From: Cyathus striatus
Taxonomy: Eukaryota > Basidiomycota > Agaricomycetes > Agaricales > Nidulariaceae
Length of the DNA stretch: 64,000 nt
Reading direction: 5' to 3'
Assembly (NCBI GenBank): GCA_025738555.1
Contig: JAOVFP010000001.1
Location: 7,626,001-7,690,000, forward strand
Part shown: positions 22,871-34,644 of the stretch, in pieces
Numbering within the stretch: position 1 is the first letter of the stretch
Layout of the letters: each line of letters starts with the position of its first letter
Position numbers and translations under genes: made by a program
Notes under the pieces: generated by a model
Database searches by the model: none
What the model saw: the letters and a program-made list of their open reading frames with translations, nothing else
What the model was told of the DNA's origin: nothing

Positions 22871-25800
22871 CCAGTAGAGGCATGTTTAGCATTCCAGGGT
22901 GGGCAGGTAACTGTATATGTGATGGACAAGGTTAAAATTTTGGGGCTTGAGTGTGCCACAAGTGTAAAGGTTTTTGAATTATTGTTCAGATCACAGTTCT
23001 GTGCCAAATGTCTTTCCCAATACCACTTCCTTGTGGGAGATAATATATTTACAGCTCTGAAATTCAATTATGTTGGAATGTTCACCCTATATATCATAAA
23101 TATGTTACATACCATACTGTAATATTAGGTAGTGTGTTATATACCTAGTAACTGGACATGTACAATACTGAATTCCATGCTCTATTCACGCTCAATAGTC
23201 CCGAAGAGTTAGCGAAGTGATCAAGATATTACATGGCAATAGCAATGGTTTGCAGGCACTGTCAACACTGAGGTCCAAGTACTTAGACTGAATAAGGAAG
23301 AGTTTAAGATGTGGCAGTATGATATTGGCATGAAACAAGGTACTTAGCTTTAATCCAAGGGGTTTGACGACATGGAAATATGAGATTGGAACAGTAATAG
23401 TAATAGAGTGGTATTGAATATGCAGCTCATGTGCAATAGAATTGAATCGGGATACCACTAAGTTTTCTAGCCCTTCAAGAGGGATGGAATAAGGCCGTAT
23501 TTGGAAAACCATTTACAGTACAGATTTCAGCTGCAGCCATCCCATAAGAGGATATTTTATGCCCTCGATGGTACAGTATGGGATATGGGTAAATAAATTC
23601 ATCTGGAAAAAATGTTGATCATTTTCTTTGGGTTTTGTACCTAAATTAAATCTCTCAGTAATGTCTTCATCGTTAAAAGAATTTATTACAGTAATATTCA
23701 TTTAAAATGTACATACACTATCATTAAAACAATAATATGGCAAACTACTGGCTTCAATAGTGACCTAAGTAGCATGACACGAAGGCTATATAGTATGGGT
23801 ACAGATGGGTGCAAACTGTCCCATAGCCATTTTGTACAGTTACAGTTAGCAGCCCTAAACAAGACACAGCATGGTTTGTTCCAATGGAAAATCTGAAATC
23901 AGCGTGATAGTGCATAGGTGAAGTGAATAACTCAAGAGGGTGTCCAAAAATTCATAGATTATACACTTTTAATAATGTGAGAAGAGAAAAGTATAAGGGA
24001 AGAATAACTGAACAGAGGTGGATTGCCAGTAACTGAATCACAAGAACTTCATGCATCCAAAATGACCAGTACAACTGCAACAGTCAATCTGAATTAAGGC
24101 TCAAATCAATGGACAGTTAATTATCTTCCCTTTCACAAGGATAGGAATTCCTCATATCTGGACCATAGATCCTTGATTTTGACAGTTCTGTATGCAATAA
24201 TGTTATGAAATCGACATGGTGAGTCAGAGTCAGGAGTGTAAATGTCTGGTCCACTACATGCAGTGTATGTACCACCAGACAAGCCATTGTGGATTTATGT
24301 AACTGAGCATGCACATACACAATGTGCCGCCAGGGTAATGAAATCAGATCAGCTGGACACAACTGAGGTTTTGGGGAAGCACTATCTCATGTAGTTTGTT
24401 CTGGAGTACTCATTCTTGGGGCTTTTGAGTGGATGAAAAGTGCTGAATAAGTATCATTGAATAGTGATTATATGAATCAGATATCAGCCAACAGCACTGT
24501 GTGTGATGTTCTCACCCATCTGATGTAGTAGCAAAAAAAACTGGAATAAAAAGAAGGGAGGCAGAAAATACAAAGGAAAAACACTGAATCTTTGAATAAG
24601 ATTTGTAGAAGTAGAGGTTGTACATCACTGTATTGTTGAGTGCTTATACCTATCAACATTATGATCTTCTGTGTGAGACATTAGGATGCTGAGTGTATGC
24701 GCAACCTGAAGCTGCTGTTGTTGAAGTTGCTGATTTTCAAGTGTCGCATGTCATTCTATGCACTTCATTATCATTCTACATCTGTTTAAATAAATATGCC
24801 AACCACGAAAGAAAATCACCAGTCACAAACCACTTGCCCTCTGTGAAGGAAGTAGATTGTATACTGGTATAACCCAGTAAAATACATATAATCTGACTTA
24901 TTTCATTTATTCTCAGTTCTATATCTAATTAACTGTTTATATTTACTATAACATTATACCTCTTCATTTATATCACTTTAGCTTTCTCTTATAATGCATT
25001 GTGCAAACAAGGCACTTTGTTTTCTCTGTTTCCAGTACTGCTTACAGGCATGGTGCGGCTTAACCAAATATTGGGAAGCCTATGTCAAATAACTATGGCA
25101 TGTCCTTTGCACAAAAACCCATCACATGTCACATTGAAAACTGAGCATGCAGCGCCACGCATTGTGATGTGACACGCGATGGGCTTTTGTGCAAAGGACA
25201 CACCATAAATAACATGTTGTGGAGGAGTTAACTGGATTACTTGTGAAAAAAGATATATTCAATCTTTTCAAATTTATTTGTTTTATTCCTTATTTTATCT
25301 TATATTCTCATCCTACGGTTTTTACTGTTGTATTATTATCTTACTATATGCCTTCTATTTCTCTTCTATTTGTACTAACATTAACAGTTATGCTATGAGC
25401 CTTGTGCATCAGAATTAGTAATCGCAGCATGTTGTTTATTTCAACAAGCCATAGCCAAACATCGCATGGTTATGCACAGTTCTGTTCTGTTCCCATTCCT
25501 TCCACTCCCTCCATCCTCTTGTCTCCACCACCGTTCTGTCCACCTCGGGATTCGTCAAGATATCCATGCATGCGTCAATGAGGATTCCTCTCGATGTCAC
25601 ACTGGTTCCGGCTTGAAGGAGGAGTAGGGTTGTTGGTTGAGGCCAGAGTTATCTCTAGTATTGTTCATTCCTATTTGTTATCCATACTTACCCTTCCCTT
25701 TCCTCTCTAGTTCTTTATTGTACCACATTGAGTAGCCATGACAGGCTTTATTTCAATTCTCCTCCCCTCTCCATTATGCAATAGAACCACGACTGTTGGA

Positions 25801-27585
25801 CTGAGCACCCCACACCACTAGCTGCCACACTGCTAATGCAGATTGGTCACCTGCAGCTATCTAACGGGGGGATAGTCATTTTAAAGCACCAGAGCTAGTC
25901 TTATGGTCTCATTAAGCACGAGCTACCATGGTGTATCATTGTTTCATTGGGTTTGGAGTAGGTGAGTTTCTTGTTTTCATTCTCATATGGCCCCTCTGTA
26001 CAATTTTCTCAATTCTATTGACTCTGATGGCGTGAGAGTACATGGGCTTTATCCATATTGTACTACTACATTTGTATTTAAGAGGGAACTTCGAATTCAC
26101 CTCTTTTTGGCTAATCTTACCATGCGCACATCAAAGTCTTACCAAGCTTCCACAACCTCAAAGAGTGTCAACCACCTTTATTATTTTAAGCTAAGTTCAT
26201 TCAAAGTCTACGCAAGCTGACAACTATTCTATAGGTACTACTCTACTTTAGTTATGTCAGATCGTGACACTCGCTACGTGTCAAACAGATTATTCCTCCA
26301 CAACATGACTTGTGCTATCGTGTCTCACTTTTGTTTCAATGTGTTTCGCTTACTACCTAGACCTTGCCTTCAGGGCATATCAAGACTGTTTTATCTTCTA
26401 GGCATGATGCGCTCTTCGGACAAGTGCAAGCGCTAGGGCTTAGGGTTACACACCCATTCAAGGCCCTTTCTTCGCCTCAAGCCTATCATTTCATCCTCAG
26501 GACTGGTATTTCTACTGTCGAGATACGGTGACCAGGTCTCTACCCTCATTGTGCGAAGTTACAATTGGTGGAAGGATGTGGGACTTGGGAGTGGGTTAAT
26601 GGCCAACGCAGTTCATCATGATGAATGTCGGTATTGGGTATGTCCATACATATTCATTGTGGTAGAGACACCAGGAAATGGTCATATTTGGATTTCGAAT
26701 TCGTGTGCCATTCGGCATGTGAAATGGGTCATGTTTTCTGTGGGTTACTACAACTAGGATCAGACATACAGAGAGGAGGTGGTGTTGGAGAGTTGGGGAA
26801 GGGATCCCCATGATTGGTTGGTGGAACACCGCTACTAGAAAAGAAAACTGTATTTGCCTGCTTCCGTGGCGCTGGATTTACTTAATTCCATTCATGCTCA
26901 TTCTTTTTCCACTTGATCATTTGCTAGGCAGTAGGAGGGGGGGAAACTAGGAATGGAGGAAAAGTGAGGAGATGTAGACATGGCCAGTGAGTGATGGGTA
27001 AACAAACCTGCGAGAATCTTTGTGAGATGTAGATCAGGATGGAGAATGAGGGCAGTGAATTAATTAGGTAGCAGTTTTACGTTGGTCCTCAGATTGATGT
27101 TCCGAAGAGCATGAACAGAATGACAATGATCTCCTTGTGGACAGTCAGTATTGAGACAACTCACAAGCCTTGCCATTGGTTTGAGACATAAGCCAAAGAA
27201 AGGCGTAATGCTGATTGCTGAATCTGAAATTGATATGAGACTTGTTCATTGCATTATTACAAAAATCACATGCAGACTGACAATTTCCATGTGATCCCGA
27301 GTGGTTGACATGTGCTCTAATCTGATGATTCATTATTAGTTCTGTACAAACATTGCATGTCATGTGTCGACTAGTAGCTTCTTTTACAAGTGCATCAAGA
27401 TTTCGATCTCACCATATTAATATGAGATAGTGATTGATCAAATGTGATAACTTAATATATCACATAGACTGACCATTCCACATGTTGACTTATCTTTGTG
27501 AGTTTGCTGAGCTGTTACCATGCAGTACTGAGGCACAATATAAATGTCTCATAGCATGTTGCATCTCTTCATCTTACACACAATT
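22871..27585. other. KDZ element interior, no gene recognised
   Basis: About 4.7 kb with only short ORFs. Minus 24117-24362, plus 25987-26220 and plus 26551-26757 were read and carry no family motif I know. Minus 27145-27363 contains several Cys and His residues but not in a zinc-finger spacing. A hairpin element sits at 25094-25207. The stretch may contain decayed cargo. Confidence 0.4.
25094..25207. repeat. MITE-like hairpin with 41-nt arms
   Basis: The left arm (25094-25134, TATGGCATGTCCTTTGCACA...) is complementary to the right arm (25167-25207, ...GTGCAAAGGACACACCATA) with a few mismatches and a 32-nt loop. It has no ORF. The outermost bases TATGG/CCATA could include a TA target, as in Tc1/mariner MITEs, but a second copy was not found. 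Confidence 0.65.
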
Positions 27586-30500
27586 ATGCCTCAAAAGCAT
27601 GATGTGTCACCTACTGCAGAAGCACCAGCCACTATTCAGAAATGTTCTCGACACTCAGCCCAGTTTCGGCCTGCAGTGAGAACTCAAGTGGCTCCAAGTG
27701 AAAAAGACAAAGAAAAATCTCAACAGTTGGGATCTCAGAATCAAAGCTCTAGCTCAAATAACAAGTCATGGATTACATCACTTAAAATTGTTGATAAAGA
27801 AGGCAAGCTCAAAGTGGTGAAGGAATCACAGCGGCAGCGTGAAATTGACAATAACAAACAAGATGAGATAATTAGGCATGATGATGTAGATGCTCAGGAA
27901 GTTGAACTCAGTGAAAGTAATATTGAATCAATTGAAGAGGGACAAGCAGTTGAGAATGATCCACCATTGAAATCCAAGCAGCAATGAGATCAAACATCAT
28001 CAGTTAGTGCACTGGGTTTTATAATGTTCATATCTGATAAAATATTCAGGCAAAAATGAAAGAGTGGTTACAATATCAAGATGAATTTCTTAATGAACTT
28101 CTTTGGCATGATGGAAAGGGAGACTATTATGATGAGGAAAAATGTTCAACCTGCAAAAATGAAATTGGTTGTTACAAGTGTAAAGACTGCTTTAATGGTA
28201 GTTTACTGCAGTGCAAAAAATGTCTTATAGCAGGACATACACATTTACCACTGCATCGAATTGAGGTAAGATTATTTTTGTATTTGTAATATTCTATATT
28301 AATATTTGGTATTGTTTAGTATTGGAATGAGTTCTATTTTGAAAAAGAAACTCTGAAAAATCTTGGGCTTCAGGTTCATCTTGGACATGGAGGAGCATTA
28401 TGCTCAGTTCCAGCTGATGCTCCAACCAATTTAGTTGTTGTGGATAACACTGGCATTCATAATGTTTCAGTCTTTTTTTGTGCCTGTAGCAAGCATACAT
28501 CTGTTCCACAGTATGCTCAACTATTGCGTGCAGGTTGGTTTCCAGCAAGTTTTGTTAGGCCACAAACTGTTTTTACATTTGAGTGTCTTGATACTTTCCA
28601 TGAACTTACACTACAAAGCAAGACAAATCTGTATGACTGGTACCATACCCTTTGTCGGAAAACTGACAAATGCAAACTGGAGAATGAAAAGGTTAGTAGA
28701 AATTAATGTTAAATACATCTGCTAAAATGCTCAATTATAAAGAGCTGTTACAATGAATTTCAGCATGTCATGCGAATGTGGAGAATTTTACTCATGTGCA
28801 AACATGCAGGCCGAGGACAATTCACAGAAGGAATAAGTGGTACAAAAAAAGGAGAATTGACAGTTGAATGTCCTGCATGTCCTCATCCAAATAAGAATCT
28901 TCCTGATGATTGGGAAAATACAGAAACATTAAAGTATGTATGATTTCATTAATGTTTAAATATAACTCAGTAAATTTGAACTATAAGGTTTCTGTATATT
29001 ATGTATCTGGCAGTTGATGCTAATTTTAAGTTGAGCTGCAAGGAACGTGGAATTAAAGATATTGAATTAATGCCTGGCTGGGGACCTTTTGTTGAAGAAG
29101 AGAGCTATCAAAATTATCTTGCAACACATAAAGAAAATCCAGAGGTACAAAAATATTTTTAATATGAAGCAATACACTAACAGACATACTAGATTAATAC
29201 ATGTGAATCTGCACATGATGCAATACCCCAAGCCAGAGCACGCCCTGCTCCAGGGCATTCAGTGACTGGAACAGCTCTTGTGATTTGCTCTCGACATGCT
29301 TTAATTTGCAAAAATGGTGCAGGTGATTTGCAAAAAGGAGAAAGGTAGGAGTATTTCTTTATAATATAAAGAATCTACTATACATTATTTAACAGGTATT
29401 GCAATGTGGATTACATTTTATTCTCAGCACTAACAGGTGTTATACTTCCATGGATTATGATTACTTATGACATTGGATGCCAATGGTCAAAAAATATGAG
29501 AAAATGAATGGAAACTCTACCTGAGAATATGCAAATTTCCTCCAATACAAAGATTGATGTTGGAGTTCCATCTTGGCATATAAATGGACATGGAAGCTCA
29601 TGTCGCAGTAACTTTGCATTAGCATACTTTCCAGGTGCTGGCCGTACTTGTGGGGAGGAAATTGAGACAACATGGTCAAGTAGTAATCATCTCTGTCCAA
29701 GTACACATGAAATGGGACCAGCTGCTTGACATGAGGTATTAAATGATCAATGGATAAGTTGGAATTTTCAAAAGATTATAGGGTTTCGTAAGTATTTTGT
29801 AGTTATTTGTAAACCCCATTATTGATATATTCAATACAGGTCCTCATTTTGTTACTCGATATAAGGAAGCAGTATTAATGAGTAAAAAGCACAGTGAAAT
29901 TTTTGATAAATTTAATTCAACCTTTTCATCCACTTTGACAAAAAAAATGGGAAGAAGTTCTGGCATGGAATATAGATCATAAAAGCCCAAATCCATATGA
30001 TGAGCCAGAATGCAGTAAGTAAAAAAATATTCATTTAAATTAAGTCTAATATTCTGCTAGCTACTACATTGCAAGATGTTTGGCTTGAACTAATACAAGA
30101 GGAGAATGCTGCTTCTAAAAAAGGAATAGTTTCAAAGCATAAAATAACATTAACAAAATTTTTGATGCTTGCATTGGAGCTTGAAGAACAGCAGTAAGTT
30201 ATATATATATATATATTTAATATATTTTTAACTAAACTGCTTAGACGTTTAATGAAGTTTGAGTTTTCAAAATTGAGAAAGAAGTTATTGTCAAAACACC
30301 TAGCTGACTTTCAAGATAAGCGAAATGCTCTAGTACTAAAAATTCAAAAATGGCAAGAAGTGCAATTATCTTACATGCCAGAAGCAGCTACTTTAATAGT
30401 ACCTGCATTGATAGCACTAAATGATATTGAATCATCTAATACTATTCAAATTGAGAGTCTTCAACTACATCTTCCTTCAGCACTTTCTACTGAGCTACTT

Positions 30501-31448
30501 ACTATTCCTGGAATAAAGAAAGTGGCAGCTTCAGAATTAAGATTGCAAATTGCACAGGCTAATGATGCATTAGCAGATGTTCGACACCAGAGAAGAATAA
30601 TATCAACAGTACGGCAGTTTAAGAAGTTAAATACATCTGGAACAGAAAATAAGCACAACACCTGTATGAATTCTTTGTATAAGCAATTTTATAGTAAATC
30701 TCAATGCAGTGCTGATCGGTATAGAGTTGCTCATACAGCACTCACTGTTCTTGATCCAGGTGGAAGCTGGCAAGAATACTTACTTGAGCTTAAACCAGAG
30801 GATATCCGAGGGCCTGGGCAAGATCCAGATGATCCATCAAGTCATGGACGATATGAAATGTCTTGGATATGGATGGTTCCTAATAATTTATCAGGAAATA
30901 ATGATGATGGGATTAATGAGAGCCTCAAAATTGAATGGGCTAAATCACGTGCAAGGAGAGACAGGTGGAATGAAGAGGTATTAATTTTAAGTGAGGAAAT
31001 GCGAAGAGTTGTTGCATACTTGGAATGGAAAGAAGAATGGTGGAGAAATATAAGTGATAACAGAATGCATAATTCTAATGTTGGGCTTGATACTAAACAA
31101 GGAGTTATTGCATATGCACTAAAACAAGCATCCATATGTTATAGGCTAGCACAGAGCTGTGTGGAGACATGGTTGCCTATGTTTAAAAAACATGATTATT
31201 ATCCAGAGTGGGCAAAGAAATACACAGTTTTTTCCCAAGAAAAGTGTTCTATATCAGAGAGCACAGAGCTTGCTTTGAGTGATAATAATGCTTATGATTG
31301 GCAGGACATGGAAGATGAAGATATGGAAGATGAAGACATGGAGGATGAAGACACAGAAGATGAAGATATGGCAGAAGAATATCCCATGAATGATGTGGAA
31401 GATGGAGATACATATAATTCAATAGATAGATATGAAATAGGGGATTAA
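27586..31448 (+). CDS. KDZ-family transposase with CxC2 cysteine cluster
   Basis: The transposase of the surrounding element, about 1130 residues in ten exons with GT-AG introns of 45-72 nt: 27586-28002, 28050-28265, 28320-28691, 28764-28933, 28988-29144, 29193-29344, 29396-29787, 29840-30014, 30061-30193, 30245-31448. Exon 2 has the CxC2 cluster (CSTCKNEIGCYKCKDC ... CKKCLIAGH) ending LPLHRIE. The RNase H-fold core has the candidate catalytic residues in LAVDANF (about 29010), TYDIGCQWSKN (about 29470) and GRTCGEEIETTW (about 29650). The C-terminus is acidic with repeated MEDED. TGA codons occur at 27984, in MRK*M (about 29505) and in PAA*HE (about 29728), the last two at expected Arg. An extra A in an A8 run near 29945 shifts exon 8. 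Probably recently active but now disabled. Confidence 0.85.
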
Positions 31449-31494
31449 GTAAATTGTAAAGTAAATTGTTTTGAAATGACAAAATTGATGTAGA

Positions 31495-32545
31495 GATAGT
31501 AATGAGTACTTATGAGTAGCATTACAATATTAATAAAAAACATCAAGTAATGAGTACATATGAGAACTGATAGTAGCACCATCTTAATAATAATGAGAAA
31601 AATCAATTAATGAGTACATATGAGTACTGGTAATAGTATTACAATAGTAGTGAGAGACAATGAGTAATGAGTACTTATGAGTATTCATAATAGGATTACA
31701 ATATTAGTGAGGAACATCAAGTAGTGAGTACTTATGAGTATTCATAATAGCATTACAATAATAGTGAGAAATATCAAGTAATGAGTACTTATGAGTACTC
31801 ATAATAGCACAACAATAATAGTAAGAGTCAATGAGTAATGAGTACCATGGCACTACAATAATAGTGAGAAAAATCAAGTAATGAGTACATATGAGTATTC
31901 ATAATAGCATTACAATAATAGTGAGAAATATCAAGTAATGAGTACATGTGAGTACTCATAATAGCATTACAATAATAGTGAGAAATATCAAGTAATGAGT
32001 ACATGTGAGTACTCATAATAGCATTACAATAATAGTGAGAAATATCAAGTAATGAGTACATGTGAGTACTCATAATAGCATTACAATAATAGTGAGAAAT
32101 ATCAAGTAATGAGTACATGTGAGTACTCATAATAGCATTACAATAATAGTGAGAAATATCAAGTAATGAGTACATATGAGTACTCATAATAGCATTACAA
32201 TAATAGTGAGAAATATCAAGTAATGAGTACATATGAGTACTCATAATAGCATTACAATAATAGTGAGAAATATCAAGTAATGAGTACATATGAGTACTCA
32301 TAATAGCATTACAATAATAGTGAGAAACATCAAGTAATGAGTACATATGAGTACTCATAATAGCATTACAATAATAGTGAGAAATATCAAGTAATGAGTA
32401 CATATGAGTACTCATAATAGCATTACAATAATAGTGAGAAACATCAAGTAATGAGTACATATGAGTGCTCATAATAGTACTATAACAATAATGAGAAACA
32501 TCAAGTAATGAGTACTTATGAGTACTCATAATAGCACTACAGTCA
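31495..32545. repeat. right 57-bp tandem array of the KDZ element
   Basis: About 18 units inverted relative to the left array, with the core ATGAGTACATATGAGTACTC then ATAATAGCATTACAATAATA and GTGAGAAATATCAAGTA. Units 31900-32460 are nearly identical and keep a 240-codon frame open on the minus strand, which is a repeat artefact. The array ends about 60 bp from the terminus. Confidence 0.9.
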
Positions 32546-32606
32546 TGCATATAATAAATGCTGCACCCATATAAGCCAGAGGTTTAATGATAATTTTGGC
32601 TGACAC

Positions 32607-34640
32607 CACTCCTACTCAGCTGTTTGTCCATACTGTATTATAAAATAGTAAATTGGAATAGTTTATATCTAATTCTTTAATCACAGTGTATTTTAATGCA
32701 TGAAGACCCACAGGTTATCTGCAGCTCCCAATACCCACACTAAACCCATACCCTTTCCCATGGGTAAGGTTTAGTGTGAGTACAGGTGCAGGTCACAGTC
32801 AAAACACCTGGGGGTTATCCATGCTATTCCCTATAATTATTGAACTATAGTTAAATACTTAACTTATTTGTTATTGGACTTCAAATTATTCACAGGTTTG
32901 CATGGGTCATGGGTTCAATGAAGGTAACTTGCACCCTTACCCATGTCCCATATAGGTATATCCAAGCCATGCACATCCCTACAGAGGATGCTAAACCTGA
33001 CTTTAAAAAGAAGGCCAAGGTGCTATCTCTCAGGTCACGAGCATCGTTTCCATTGTGGAAATGATGCTCGTGACCATGCTTACGTAATCACTAATTGGAT
33101 ATTGTTTGTACTCCTCTAGCTATTAGTGACTTACAGGCATTTGCATAATAAACTGCAGTGTCAGATTTTCCAAAACCTGTTTGTTCCTGTCTGTCCATGC
33201 TATGAGAGATGGGATCACTGATGCAGAATCTGATATCACTGCCGGTGCCCTCAAAGAAATAAAGAACAAATCATATTGAAGTAATTGATATATGCATACG
33301 ATTAAGCTAAAGAGTATAAGTCATGATAAGGATTAAAAGTTAATACATATAGTTATTTTGTAAGGAGCACCCGATGTTATATCAGTAGGTGAACGAGTGT
33401 CAATGGTAGGAAATGCATACAGAAGACTGCTAAATCCGCATAACTTGCAAGTTAAGTACATCATAACGGAACCAGCACGAGAGAGATGTCGGAGATGAGG
33501 CTTATGACGAAGAGGAGCGGATGAATTTCAGATATCATGACAAGCTTGCAGTTGCAACTAAGGAGAACAGTTGACGTTGCGTAATGCGAGCGCTGCCAGA
33601 GTGTCAGCGATGCCTAGAACTCGTCACAGTTTGGTTGACAACAAACATACCCAAATACATTTCGCAAAATTCGTGACTGCAATTTATTATGCAAACGCCT
33701 GTAGTGAGTTGCTACCGAATTTCATTACCAGAGCACACATATCTAAGCGAAGGCACAAGCGATCTGCCAAGTAGCCGTTGCTCGGAGCATGAAATATTTT
33801 GATGCTTCTGAGCGTGGTGCTCCGGGCTTCCATATGCAAACGGGTCCGAGGCTGAGGGAATAAGTTCAGACTCTCAGTCATTCGGCATTCAACTCGCATC
33901 ACGTGAAGTTGAACTTAAATGACAGAATAGCACTACTTGCACCTGATATGACATAGACTCTCGCTGCGTTGCGTACTGGAGAGTACGTTTCACCTTCAAC
34001 TTCCTCGTTTCCTTCATCTTCCATCATCCACCTTCACTCTCCTTTCATTCCTTCAAGTTAATGCTGACCCTATACTCTGTTCGCTAGAACCACCCCTCCC
34101 ATTTCATACACATAGCTAGTCACTGAGTTGGCCTGTTGCCAGGGGATGGTTACATCAAACAAACAAACCACACCCCGAACTACCACATTCTCCAAATACC
34201 TGCAGCAGGCGTCACATGATGCTCCCCACCCTTTCCATCCTCCGTATACTATCGGGCTTCAGCACTTCAGCCCTGCGGGCGGCAGACAACATATGTTATA
34301 TCCTCCTATTATTCAAATTCTATATCATCTCTGTTGTTGTCTTCGAAATAAGGAAACTGAAAAGGTCTGGATGGAGACCATAATGTCAGGGGTGTGCGTA
34401 AGGTCCACGTTCGGGTCTACTAGCTGTCGACAGTCGAGGTGTGGCTGGGCTATTTGATGTAATCAAGATGACACAACGAAAATCTTGCTAAAATCTCACC
34501 ATCCATCGGTATTTATTTATTCGCCTGGCAGCAGACCAACTCAGTGAATAGCTAGGTGTAGTAAATTGTGTGGATAGTACATATATCTTCTAAGTAATTA
34601 GTATAATAGTATTGATCAATGATGCCGTCTACAACTCTCA
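32607..34640. other. stretch between the KDZ element and DUF6533 gene 1
   Basis: No complete gene. 32735-32785 has a weak inverted pair CACACTAAACCC / GGTTTAGTGTG. 33033-33075 is a strong hairpin. From about 33500 the sequence becomes CpG-rich, unlike the transposons to the left, suggesting host DNA. A repeated gene fragment (CTCGCTGCGTTGCGTACTGG) lies at 33960-34020. Short ORFs at 33571-33774 and 34128-34457 are not recognised. Confidence 0.4.
33033..33075. repeat. near-perfect 43-bp hairpin
   Basis: GGTCACGAGCATCGTTTCCA pairs with TGGAAATGATGCTCGTGACC with one mismatch and almost no loop. It may be a tiny MITE or a protein-binding palindrome. No gene adjoins it closely. Confidence 0.7.
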
Positions 34641-34644
34641 AAGT

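Larger units (their letters stand above)
16209..32606. mobile_element. KDZ DNA transposon, 16.4 kb, with repeat arms and cargo
   Basis: Left end GTGTCAGCCATTGATTATCA (16209) and right end reading inward GTGTCAGCCAAAATTATCAT (32606) start inverted repeats. These stay alike for more than 100 bp (TTAAACCTCTGGCTTATATG and onward) before entering 57-bp tandem arrays. Between the arms lie the transposase gene (27586-31448, plus) and a second gene (20.8-22.6 kb, minus). The left end cuts gypsy A pol inside RNase H, but the right flank does not resume gypsy A and no target duplication was found. A deletion or rearrangement at one edge is therefore likely. The element is called from termini, arms and transposase family. 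Confidence 0.8.

Noticed and set aside
27145..27363. Cys/His-rich minus-strand ORF upstream of the KDZ gene as a zinc-finger protein
   Set aside because: The spacing of its Cys and His residues fits no zinc-finger class, and the ORF has no supporting exon structure.
17796..27585. TET/JBP dioxygenase gene in the KDZ element
   Set aside because: Looked for because of the known KDZ link, but no HxD...H...R-type block was found in any frame read.
31828..32550. Open frame of 240 codons with a 19-residue repeat (and a similar one at 16402-16785)
   Set aside because: The 57-bp satellite unit is a multiple of three, so any frame without a stop in one unit stays open. There is no start context, and the arms are mirrored at both ends of a transposon.
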